Below the pieces are notes generated by a model. It did no database searches. It saw only the letters and a program-made list of their open reading frames with translations, and was not told the DNA's origin. A DNA stretch of 64,000 bases from Pomphorhynchus laevis (taxonomy: Eukaryota > Acanthocephala > Palaeacanthocephala > Echinorhynchida > Pomphorhynchidae), in the NCBI GenBank assembly GCA_012934845.2, contig WNNJ02002991.1:143383-207382 (forward strand), in the 5' to 3' direction. How positions within the stretch are numbered: position 1 is the stretch's first letter; every line of letters begins with the position of its first letter. A program made the position numbers and the translations under genes. Shown here piece after piece: positions 22,701-29,600 of the stretch.

Positions 22701-24671
22701 ATAAATATATATAGATAATTAAGGTATCTGTAAAACTACACCTTTGGGTCATTTGAAGACTTCTTTATAAGTTAACAAATAGTAAAACACAATAAACCAG
22801 ACGTATTAGTTAATTTATATCAAACATTTCGAGCTCTCGCACTTTAATGCAAACAGTCGCACACAACAGTTGCAAAATCGATTATGCGTGACTGTTTGCA
22901 ATGAAGAGCGAGAGCTAGAAATGTTTGTTATAAATAAACTAATACGCCTGGTTTGCTATGTTCTACTATTTGCTAACTTATATATAATCAGTGATAATTT
23001 CTGATTTAAATATAAGATTACAATAGATATTTTACATATATAATATGTAAATATATTATTTATGTAATATATAAATATATTATTTATTAAAATAATATAT
23101 TATTAATATATTAATAATTTAATATATTATTTAATTATTATTAAATTATTTGTACTAGAAGGGATTTGATTGAGTAGGCACTCTATTGAAATATGTATTA
23201 CCTCTCGAAAAATCTCGTTAGATTTGGATATTTAGTAAATTAACCGAAACGGAATAAAAAATTGCAAGGATGTGACAATATTTCTGCACAGGTTCATTAT
23301 GATAACGATTTCCAACGGGCCGGTGTACTATATGAAGAATGAAAATATAGACTTAATAAAATATAAATCTTGAAACAGCAATATAGTTACGGAAGTGCAT
23401 TTTACCGTGATGGAACGATGACAAATTCTTTTTCAAAATTGCTGCAAATAAATTGATACATTAATCTAAGTCTTGTCTATCGCTCGTCCCCTCAACCGTG
23501 CCTAGAACGCAACTAGCGTTACCGCGTTGGATGGCAACGCTCAACCTCAGCAGCAGGAAATCCGTGGACCGCCGCATTCCTGTCACTGCTGCTATCCGCC
23601 GACCTACTTCGTGCATTAGGCCTTCCTCCTCTGGGCCCAACACACCAAGCGTTTCCACGGCGACCGGCACAAAATTGTAGATCGGTGTCAGGAAGGTGTA
23701 TTTGATGTTTCTTGTCCTATGCTCCCCTGGCTACCGCGCTATGTGCGGTCACAGCTGTATTTAGATGACTCGGTGCCTAGGTGTCTGGACAAGTGAAGTC
23801 CCAAGCCAAACACCTCCCACTAAATAATAATTTACTCTTTATAAATTGGCTGTATCAGAAATGCCTTATTGATAGTCGGTAAGTTTCAAAACGTGAATCA
23901 CCCGTAATGATTCGATTATATATAAATATATATATATATCTACATAGTGTGAAAAATTACTTGAAACTTAGCAATTTGTTAGATTGATTCATTTGTTCGT
24001 TTGATTATTTAGAAGTTTTCGATTTTCTAATAGCTTTTGATCATTTAGAGGCTTTTGATCCTTTGCAAACTTTTGATTTAAAGAATCTAGGTGCAATTCA
24101 CTATTTAAATAATAGGAGATTATTTTTCAATTAACATAAAAGCAGAGTTAGTGAACAAATAGATTAATGTTTTAAGTATATCTACATAAGTTATTTTTAT
24201 TAGTGGAGAATGAAATACCAAATTTTTGTATTCTCTCCAATAATAAAAAACAGAAATCATTGAGTGAACAGTTAATTTATAATCTACATAAGTATAAGCT
24301 AATAAATAATGTGTTTCTCATATACGCAGTTTATTTCAGTTCCGTTTTATTCAAACTTATTTGAAGATACGCCGATGGTCTAATTTTATTCAAACTAATT
24401 TAAAAATATGCCGACAATTCTTGTCTGATTATTTAAATAATTAGCGATGATGATTCAATAATAAGCCAATTTTAGATTGTAGATTAACTTACTTGACAAA
24501 TATTTGTCAGTATCAAACTATTAATTAATTTCGCAGTAACCTGTACTAAAATTGTTTTTCCTAGATGAAAGTTTTAACAGAGCAATTCCAATTTTACTAT
24601 TAACAATCTGTATATATGGGTTATACAAGGCAACGCAAACGGTCAATGTAAGTAAGATGAAAATCGAATAA
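13564..24671 (+). CDS. L-type lectin, ERGIC-53/VIP36 family, membrane anchored (gene span; exon 3 carries a micro-inversion)
   Basis: Seven exons: 13564-13702, 14371-14486, 14531-14639 plus an inverted continuation at 14762-14799, 21660-21830, 22174-22288, 22334-22390 and 24565-24671. With the inverted piece counted in native direction they sum to 852 nt, 283 residues plus stop, all junctions in phase. Family marks in order: signal peptide MKVLYALFLYHLQQISLA; GGAIWN; WNIHFTVNIS; STIAFWY; VVFDEYVN (the Asp-aromatic-Asn calcium and sugar site); VISNNGS; CSLDF matching CxxDF; SCC as its disulfide partner; YIGFTTA; a hydrophobic segment AIPILLLTICIYGLYKA and a short basic tail ending KMKIE. L-type lectins are cargo receptors for high-mannose glycoproteins in ER, ERGIC or Golgi. 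The usual loop between FWY and FDxY is missing. As assembled, the inversion prevents normal splicing of exon 3. AATAAA at 24780-24785 is a candidate poly(A) signal. Family assignment is fairly sure; that the gene is expressed is not shown. Confidence 0.75.
14371..14486 (+). CDS. Lectin exon 2: N-terminal lectin strands
   Basis: Acceptor TTATTAAAAG|TC matches phase 1 of exon 1. It encodes NAWRLIDSIITTNEM and NREAYGGAIWNLQ, where GGAIWN is the family's GAxWN block. Donor TTACAG|GTACGG leaves phase 0. It is the most divergent part between the two copies (see 47803-47914). Confidence 0.75.
14531..14639 (+). CDS. Lectin exon 3: central strands, broken by inversion
   Basis: After a 44-bp intron, TTTATAG|CCA opens PLNSSKWNIHFTVNISS and DGSTIAFWYIKEPLIV. 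The frame should continue into VFDEYVNINVLAA, which is found only on the opposite strand at 14799-14762. The left end of the inversion is TAATTGTCG at 14631-14639. Without the inversion the exon ends GCAGCA|GTAATA in phase 0, as exon 4 requires. Confidence 0.7.
14640..14799 (-). other. Inverted 160-bp segment of lectin exon 3 and intron 3
   Basis: The segment lies between TAATTGTCG (14631-14639) and its inverse CGACAATTA (14800-14808). Read on the minus strand it starts TTTTTGATGAATATG, giving VFDEYVNINVLAA in the frame left open by exon 3, followed by donor GTAATA at 14761. A 63-codon minus-strand frame through it (14821-14630) extends past this donor and is probably incidental. Confidence 0.65.
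14879..15015 (+). repeat. Lectin intron 3 segment shared with pbl intron 4
   Basis: CACTTTTCGTATCAG, GCGTTTGCATATTTTGCGG and ACAGCAAAGCC match 51664-51790. In pbl intron 4 the match then continues directly with the sequence found here only from 18046 on, so the intervening 3 kb is an insertion relative to that copy. Confidence 0.65.
15280..17045 (-). mobile_element. Penelope-like retroelement, decayed
   Basis: Reading down from 17040: LPKINKEFRPCKVRPIASNV and LSRFVHELLKPLL, the PK-H/N-K and RPI-SN motifs of Penelope reverse transcriptase. At about 16620-16440 follow the MEIPVAPIYAILYVD and KLYVDGIF boxes. At about 15670-15420 comes a GIY-YIG endonuclease: ECAHCNAKYVGESRLSLNKR and RRRDIKKQ. 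Order RT then GIY-YIG is the Penelope arrangement. The element is old, with several breaks. It sits in lectin intron 3 within about 3 kb (15015-18046) that the duplicate in pbl intron 4 lacks. Confidence 0.85.
17100..17625 (-). repeat. Penelope-associated repeat, probably its 5' terminal repeat
   Basis: It carries the hammerhead motif at 17307-17348. GGGACACCCAACAGTGTACT...AAATAAATCACTATG at 17131-17165 recurs at 17580-17625 and 26143-26180, and 17220-17610 matches 25735-26175. It lies upstream of the minus-strand Penelope RT, where these elements keep their terminal repeat. Confidence 0.6.
17307..17348 (-). ncRNA. Hammerhead ribozyme motif, minimal type
   Basis: On the minus strand: stem I ACGGTA pairs with TACCGT; core CTGATGA; stem II GCT/AGC around a seven-base loop; GAAA; a very short stem III from self-complementary ACGCGT; cleavage triplet GTA directly before stem I. 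All core elements are in the right order. Penelope-like elements are known to carry such minimal hammerheads, thought to work as dimers through the self-complementary stem III. The position upstream of the Penelope RT fits. Self-cleavage has to be tested. Confidence 0.8.
17658..17895. repeat. Foldback element, arms about 100 bp
   Basis: AGACCAGAGACAAATTGTTT and AAACAATTTGTCTCTGGTCT are inverted, as are TTTACCAAGTCAAGTAATTG and CAATTTTTTGACTTGGTAAA, around a short AT centre near 17780. A mini-palindrome CTAAGATAATTATCTTAG lies at the left edge. The inner TTGTAAGTAGTTA is shared with the 39343-39564 palindrome. Confidence 0.75.
18046..18590. repeat. Lectin intron 3 segment duplicated in pbl intron 4
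   Basis: Nearly identical to 51800-52350. It contains an 80-codon minus-strand frame (18447-18205) with six cysteines, open in both copies. Confidence 0.75.
18205..18447 (-). CDS. Unidentified 80-residue cysteine-rich open frame
   Basis: MEGDLKWITILFKMSGF at the start, KCQCDRLSCSF in the middle, GISCAKC at the end. There is no signal peptide and I recognise no family. It lies antisense in lectin intron 3. The copy at 51959-52201 is also open and differs at three residues within five codons of the cysteine motif. It could be a small gene, an exon, or chance openness in recently duplicated DNA. Confidence 0.3.
   Translation of the reverse strand: MEGDLKWITILFKMSGFLINQRQFQNVITTQYVIDTKEKCQCDRLSCSFLESWLFDFCGTQYSQGYTRKYIKPGISCAKC
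18591..19646. repeat. 136-bp satellite, about 7.8 near-identical units
   Basis: TCTTTTGAAATAGTGATTTA recurs at 18591, 18727, 18863, 18999, 19135, 19271, 19407 and 19543, an exact 136-bp period. Units are almost identical; unit 7 has CCGGC for CCAGC. The last unit stops at about 19646. The duplicate at about 52344 has one diverged partial unit only, so the array grew at this locus by local amplification. Confidence 0.95.
19647..20040. other. Lectin intron 3, no recognised element
   Basis: AT-rich with a short TA run near 19970. I see nothing supported here. Confidence 0.4.
20041..20960 (-). mobile_element. Second Penelope-type family: RT fragment between tandem repeat copies
   Basis: The minus strand at 20443-20183 reads ILYWNPKLHKNPIKPRFICS and LKPLSVYMNKIL, the PKLHK-N-P...RFI motif of Penelope-type reverse transcriptases of the Neptune style. 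Both sides carry the same non-coding repeat (AATCAGCTAAGTCTACATAT..., TTTAATAATTAAATAATAAA...), with further copies at 20620-20960, 27590-28510 and 48836-49500. The RT piece is flanked by repeated AATAATAAAATTAATAATTG, as expected if the repeats are terminal repeats of this element. It is a decayed remnant. Confidence 0.65.
20961..21659. other. Lectin intron 3, 3' part
   Basis: AT-rich with no recognised element. It ends in the pyrimidine-rich acceptor TTTTGTTTTTTAAG for lectin exon 4. Confidence 0.45.
21660..21830 (+). CDS. Lectin exon 4: VISNNGS and CxxDF region
   Basis: Acceptor TTTTTTAAG|AGT, donor CTTACC|GTAAGT, phase 0 at both ends. It encodes SSINLDVISNNGS, SRCSLDFNSQDD and LDVYIYFNNSFLT. 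This matches the family's NNG turn, the CxxDF cysteine and the two strands after it. Confidence 0.8.
22174..22288 (+). CDS. Lectin exon 5: second cysteine and YIGFTTA strand
   Basis: Acceptor GTTTTAG|GTA (phase 0), donor AATAATG|GTTATA (phase 1). It encodes VSLTSPHSNSITSCCSNL and NGYIGFTTAKFEKNN, the counterpart of the FGISAATG region that closes the lectin domain. Confidence 0.8.
22334..22390 (+). CDS. Lectin exon 6: last strand and stalk
   Basis: It follows a 45-bp intron. GT completes the Gly codon of exon 5, then ILALTEFTILSSPSMSPI. LTEFTI is the final strand of the family's fold, and the Ser/Pro stretch is a stalk. The donor ATC G|GTATGT leaves phase 1. Confidence 0.75.
22391..22597. 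other. Lectin intron 6, 5' part
   Basis: AT-rich; nothing recognised. Confidence 0.4.
22598..22985. repeat. Two nested foldbacks
   Basis: Foldback one (about 22598-22818): TAATACGTCTGGTTTG outside, CTTCAAATGACCCAGAG / TTTGGGTCATTTGAAG inside. Foldback two (22821-22927): CAAACATTTCGAGCTCTCGC against GCGAGAGCTAGAAATGTTTG. After it a third copy of the outer end follows (AACTAATACGCCTGGTTTGC at about 22938), so foldback two appears to sit inside a duplicated end of foldback one. Confidence 0.75.
22986..23460. other. AT-rich DNA in lectin intron 6
   Basis: TA-rich runs at 23025-23150. No supported feature. Confidence 0.4.
23461..23825 (-). mobile_element. 3' end of an RPDG-type LINE
   Basis: Minus strand: GRCLAWDFTCPDT, then VPVAVETLGVLGPE, VGRRIAAVTG and LRLSVAIQRGNASCV before the stop at 23461. 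This is the C-terminal nuclease-like end of the LINE family seen more completely at 29054-31290. Stops interrupt its upstream part. It lies antisense in lectin intron 6. Confidence 0.8.
23826..24564. other. AT-rich DNA in lectin intron 6
   Basis: A few short repeats (TCATTTAGAGGCTTTTGATC-like) near 24000-24070. Otherwise nothing recognised. It ends in acceptor GTTTTTCCTAG. Confidence 0.4.
24565..24671 (+). CDS. Lectin exon 7: membrane anchor and C-terminus
   Basis: AT completes an Asp codon after exon 6. ESFNRAIPILLLTICIYGLY is a single hydrophobic span, followed by KATQTVNVSKMKIE and TAA at 24669-24671. A GTAAGT lies just before the stop, so a further exon replacing the last seven residues is possible. 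Confidence 0.65.
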
Positions 24672-25135
24672 CAGAATTGTTAGATCGTTGAATCGCTACA
24701 TTACTGTAATTTTCTTATTGTTACTTCGTTATTCGATCTGTTCAAGCCGATGATTGTTTACTTTTTTTATTTATTTCCAAATAAACCACCACTTTTTATT
24801 TTATATCAAGAATATTTCGCACATAAATAATTTGTTCTTAATATGAACGATTTTTAAACCAAGCGAAATCGACTTACCAATTGCTTTTTAAATTGTAACC
24901 TGGAAAATACAATATATCGTCATTAGTAAATAAGCTCGAATTCTGTAATTTTAGCATTAATCTATGAGTTAATATCGTTTTAATTTTTTCAATAATATAT
25001 TTCTGTAAAATTAATCACATATTAAAGAATTGTCTTCTAAATTAAAATATTTGAATCACCTCGTTTAATTTTAATTGTTAATTAAAACGAAGATATTTTT
25101 AATAAGGACCACGACAAGTTGTAGACAAATCTGAA
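24672..25135. other. Lectin 3' UTR and intergenic
   Basis: AATAAA at 24780-24785 is the first poly(A) signal after the stop. The rest is AT-rich without recognised features. Confidence 0.45.
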
Positions 25136-25770
25136 ACAGCTTTATCAGAATTCTCTCAGTTAGAGATAAATGATCGATTTTGCAATCGACTCATCTATTC
25201 TGCAACGTTATGTTCTGGACACTTATGAAGAGAGGGGCTGAGCTGACAACCGATCATTACCTTGTAGTTAGTAAACTTCGATGGCAGGATTGGATGCTGG
25301 ACAAGCCTAGTAATCCTAAACGTTGTATGATGACGTGCTGAGAGCGTCTATCAGATGTTTCTGTCAAAGAACATTTTCTGGCTACATCCGGGAAAACTTC
25401 TCTCGGTTGCCAAATAATACTCGAAATACTCGAAATGCTTGGTGGACACCAACAGTTAGAGATTTTGTCCAAAAGAAGAAGCTGGCTTATAAGGCAACTT
25501 TGTAATATAAATCAGTGGAAGCTGTAGACAAGTACCGAAGGGCAATGAGAGCTTCAGCTCGAGCAGTTACTGAAGCGAAGAAGTCGGCTTGGGAAAATTT
25601 TTGAGAGCACTTAGAACTTGATTATAGGTCAGCTTCCAATATGTTCTGGTGGACGATCAGGAACCTTCGTACTCAAAAGCAGAACACTCCTCAAAATGCC
25701 TATGACAAGAGAAGATCTATGCTGATTGACATTGAAGACAGACTAAGAAATAGAACCGAATTATTCTCGC
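25136..25770 (+). mobile_element. LINE fragment: endonuclease end and linker
   Basis: GAELTTDHYLVVSKLR is the SDH-type endonuclease C-terminus. WWTPTVRDFVQKKKLAYKA, AKKSAWENF and MFWWTIRNLRTQK are the usual linker blocks before the RT. Frames are broken. The family may be the one whose 3' end lies at 35280-35720. It runs directly into the ribozyme-bearing repeat at 25735. Confidence 0.75.
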
Positions 25771-26185
25771 AATATTCAAAATCGCTAAGCATGCCCAGTC
25801 ATCCTATTTGTGACGACAAACGTTAACAACAGTAGACGCTTTTTGCTTTAACGGAGCTCATCAGTACTGTGATTTTAATAATCATCCATAGGCACCTTAA
25901 CACACGCTTAAACAATGTCTAAAGCTCGAAAAACAGAACTACCCTTAATCTGAATCATCAGAGGAAATTTAGCATAAGCTTTTGAGCATTGCAGTGCGTA
26001 TTGCAGTTTAACCATGCATCAGGCGCTAAATTCCTTTTAATAGAAATGCTGTTAAAGCATTTCTGTTTAAAAATAATTTTGTCTTGAAAGGGACACTTTC
26101 AAGTGTACAGATATATAAAATATAATTTGTTGTTACACCTGCCCTGGGACACCCAATGGTGTACTCACAAATAAATCACTGTTTG
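25735..26185 (-). repeat. Copy of Penelope-associated repeat
   Basis: Matches 17220-17625, from CTAAGAAATAGAACCGAATT through CTGCCCTGGGACACCCAATG. No Penelope RT adjoins this copy. It includes the second hammerhead-like motif. Confidence 0.7.
25829..25870 (-). ncRNA. Decayed hammerhead ribozyme motif
   Basis: Minus strand: stem I ACAGTA/TACTGT, core CTGATGA, stem II GCT/AGC, cleavage triplet GTC before stem I. Compared with 17307-17348 one stem I pair has changed on both strands (G-C to A-T), keeping the pairing. The segment after stem II no longer fits the consensus, so it is probably inactive. Confidence 0.6.
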
Positions 26186-26245
26186 CCTCCTTGTAGAGGC
26201 AAACTCTTTGCCTCCTTGTAGAGGCAAACTCTTTGCCTCTTTTTG
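26186..26245. repeat. Small tandem hairpin repeat
   Basis: GTTTGCCTCCTTGTAGAGGC occurs twice and then partly again. Each unit folds on itself (GCCTC...GAGGC). Confidence 0.7.
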
Positions 26246-26576
26246 ATAAATTCATTATCATAATAATAAATTTTCACTTAAGCAGTTTACATTAATTAAT
26301 TCGGTTACGAAATCTAATTTGAGACTTGTGGTCACAGCCAAGATCTAAAGAAACATTTAATTTTTTGTATCAGCAGGTTGCACGCAGGTTGTATGATAAC
26401 AGCCGTCAAAAATACAATATACATTTATTATCGTACAATTTACATTTTCATAATGTTTCGAACAATAATTGCTCTTTATAATAAACTAACATCGATATTA
26501 TACACATGTAACCTTTTGTTAATGTACACAGAATATTTTAACACCCATTGACGCAAAGCTTCCCGGCATGTCTAAG
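26246..26576 (-). promoter_or_regulatory. pbl: pbl 3' UTR and poly(A) region
   Basis: The minus strand downstream of the pbl stop has AATAAA at 26429-26424, about 150 bp after the stop. No other feature is seen. Confidence 0.45.
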
Positions 26577-26624
26577 TTATGGACGTACATTTTCTGTATC
26601 ACTGTCTTCACTGCTAATTGATGG
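26577..26624 (-). CDS. pbl: pbl exon 15: C-terminus
   Basis: Acceptor ATTTTAG|CCA; PSISSEDSDTENVRP, then TAA at 26579-26577. Ser/acidic end of the protein. Confidence 0.85.
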   Translation of the reverse strand, partial: PSISSEDSDTENVRP

Positions 26625-29600
26625 CTAAAATTAGGAAAAATAGTTTCTACTAAAGCTTAACAAGAACTACTTACTGGAGGAGGTGGTCGTTTGCGAGAAT
26701 TTGCTTTGTTTTCAAACTGCTTAGCAACGTTTCGACGTTCTTGCATAGAAAAGACTCTGCTAAGACCACGATGAATCTGTGACTTCATTCTTCAAAAAAT
26801 AAAGTCATCGTAATCTTAAAAATCTAGCTAACTCACCGTTGAACTATAGTGGTCGATCGTACTAATCTTTTTCGTCCGGATTTTATCTCTTCCGTGAATA
26901 CGGAATTCTAAAAGTATCAACTATCAGCAGTCATTCCGATCACTAATGATCTAATAATTTTTAGCATTTTGATCAACAACGGTTACGTTCGCCTATCGAA
27001 CTCTTCCATAATAAAGAAAAAATAAATATCTTCCAAAATAAATAAAAAATAACGATAAGCTTAGACTATATATCAGAATACAGTTAATAATTCGTTGTAT
27101 CATAAGAGAAAAATTTTGTGCGTGATAGTTAAAAACTTCTTCATATAATTTGATATTTATGTTTAACTTCCAAAATTCTATCAAAATAAATATTTTGATA
27201 AATATAATATTTTATATTATATTCATAATGTCAAAAAATTATGACACGATTTTAAATATATTAAAAAAACGAATAGCCCAAATCAGTTTTGCCAAATACC
27301 CGAATATATTTTGAAGCAAAAATATTATTTAAAAATTTTATATTTTTAATTTATTTGAAATTTCATTATAAAAAAATCGCACATATTTGACCCTCTTTCA
27401 CCATTCATTATTGCAGACTTTGTAATAATGAATTGTTGACTATGAAATCAAATTTCAACTTTTTACTATATAATCAAATTGTTGACTATATAATCAAATT
27501 TCAATTTTTATGGATGAATAATAAATAATATACTTTGTATTAGGATAAGATTTGATTATACTATATAATCAAATTTAATCAGAGGAAGTACTTCCTTATT
27601 TGGCCCCGCTGATATGTTGGGTCGAGGCGGTAGGAGCCGAAACCTGATAGCATAGCAGTTCCTCGTGATGACCTCTTATCTTTATTCTAAACAAAGTATG
27701 TTATTTATTGTTCAATTCATAAAAATGACTTTTATTTCAAATTTCCATTTTTTATTTTAACTTGATTTAAATTATAGAAAATCTAAAAACAATTATTAAT
27801 TTTATTATTTAATTATTAAATTTTGATTTAGCATTATTATGTTTTGTTTATTTTATAATTATATAACAATACGTAGACTCAGTTAGCTGATTTAATTCTT
27901 TAATTAAAAGAAGTTAGCCGATATAAAAGATACCTGCGCTAGCATTTAAATACGTAGACTCAGCTAGCATATTTAATTATAAAATCTTATGTTGCAATTA
28001 TTATTTATAAAAATAAATAAAAATATGTTACTATAAAAATAACATCAAGCAGAAAATAGTAAAATATATAAATCAACACAATAATATAAAGAATAAATTT
28101 AAACTCTTAAGTGGCAAATTTTTATGGATGGATAATAAATAATATACTTTGTATTAGAATAAGATACTAGATAGTTATTTCAGAGGAAATACATCATTAG
28201 CATGTATTTGGCCCCGCTGCTATGTTGGGTAGAGGAGTTAGGGGCCGAAACCTGATAGCATAGCAGTTCCTCCTGATGACCTCTAATTCCTTATTCTGAT
28301 ACAACGTCTGTTATTTATTAGTCAATTCATAAAAATGACGTTTATTTTAAATTTCAATTTTTTATTTTAACTTGATTTAAATTATAGAAAATCTAAAAAC
28401 AATTATTAATTTTATTATTTAATTATTAAATTTTGATTTTATTTTATAATTATTTTGTTTATTTTATAATTATATTAAATACGTAGACTCAGTTAGCTGA
28501 TTTGATTTGTAGATAAACCTCTAGAAAACATTGTCACTTAAAAATCGAAGTTCTTTAAAACTGCCTAAAGAATCTTAAGATCAATAATTTATTCAAAGTA
28601 TTTGTAAGAATACTTTGAATAAATGAATTTCCTTTGAATTCTTTGAATCAAAGAATTTCTTAATCATTAATTTTGATACTTCAAATGAATACTTTGAATC
28701 AAAGAATTTCTTAATTATTATTTTCGATACTTTAAGAATATTTTGATACTTTAAATAAATTTATATTTTAAAAATTATTTATCGAGTTTAAATATAATGT
28801 TTATAGGTTAATAAATATGTAGCAAGCAAACAGTGTGCATTTATCCTGTATTGAAGTAAGGACTAAAGTACTCATTATTATTCGACAAGAAATCATGGCA
28901 CGTAACAAGTAATTAAATAAAAAAATCATAAAAAATGTTCTACATGACGTTCAGTTTTGGCATTTTCTGATTTTTGAAAAAATTAGATTATTCAATTTTA
29001 AATAATTTAATTAATTAATAAAATAATAATTTAATTTCTACAAGAAAATATAGTCAGAAATTATATTCTTCTGGGGATCTGGCGGCGATCGCCTCCCTGA
29101 TACATGCCCCGTTACCCCTCTGAATGTCTGCGTTGATCCTCTGTAGCAGGAATCTCCCCGAGATTCCTGCTACAGAGGTCGCTGGATTTTCAATCTCCCG
29201 GTCGCTGGTCGCTCGCTGGATTTTCCTTTCGAGTGATATCAAGAATACATTCGTGTTTTTTTCAAGTGCGACCAGGGATTCGACAGCTATAGGTACAAAA
29301 ACCGTGAACGTGGGATTCAGGTCGCTGTACTTTGTGCGCTTTCTTCGCTCGGCGTCCGATGCCAAGGTACCTGCACCTAGTAATGATCGGGCCAAATAGG
29401 AGGATGTCAGTATGTTCACACATGTGCAATCCCATGCGAGAAGCCTCCCACGTTCCCATGGCACAAGAGTAGCGCCGTCTGGCCGTTTACCATCGGTACG
29501 CAGCATTCCAGTTGGATCTAATGTACTCGAGTAACCTGCAAAGACGAGTGACGCTTTGATTATGGCATTCATCTGTGCATGCCGAAAATGTCGTTCGGTC

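Noticed and set aside
28205-28300. Hammerhead-like words GAAAC and CTGATGA in the second Penelope-type repeat
   Set aside because: Only three bases lie between the possible cleavage triplet and CTGATGA, too few for stem I.
29124-29399. Plus-strand frames across 29.1-31.3 kb
   Set aside because: They are shadows of the minus-strand LINE.
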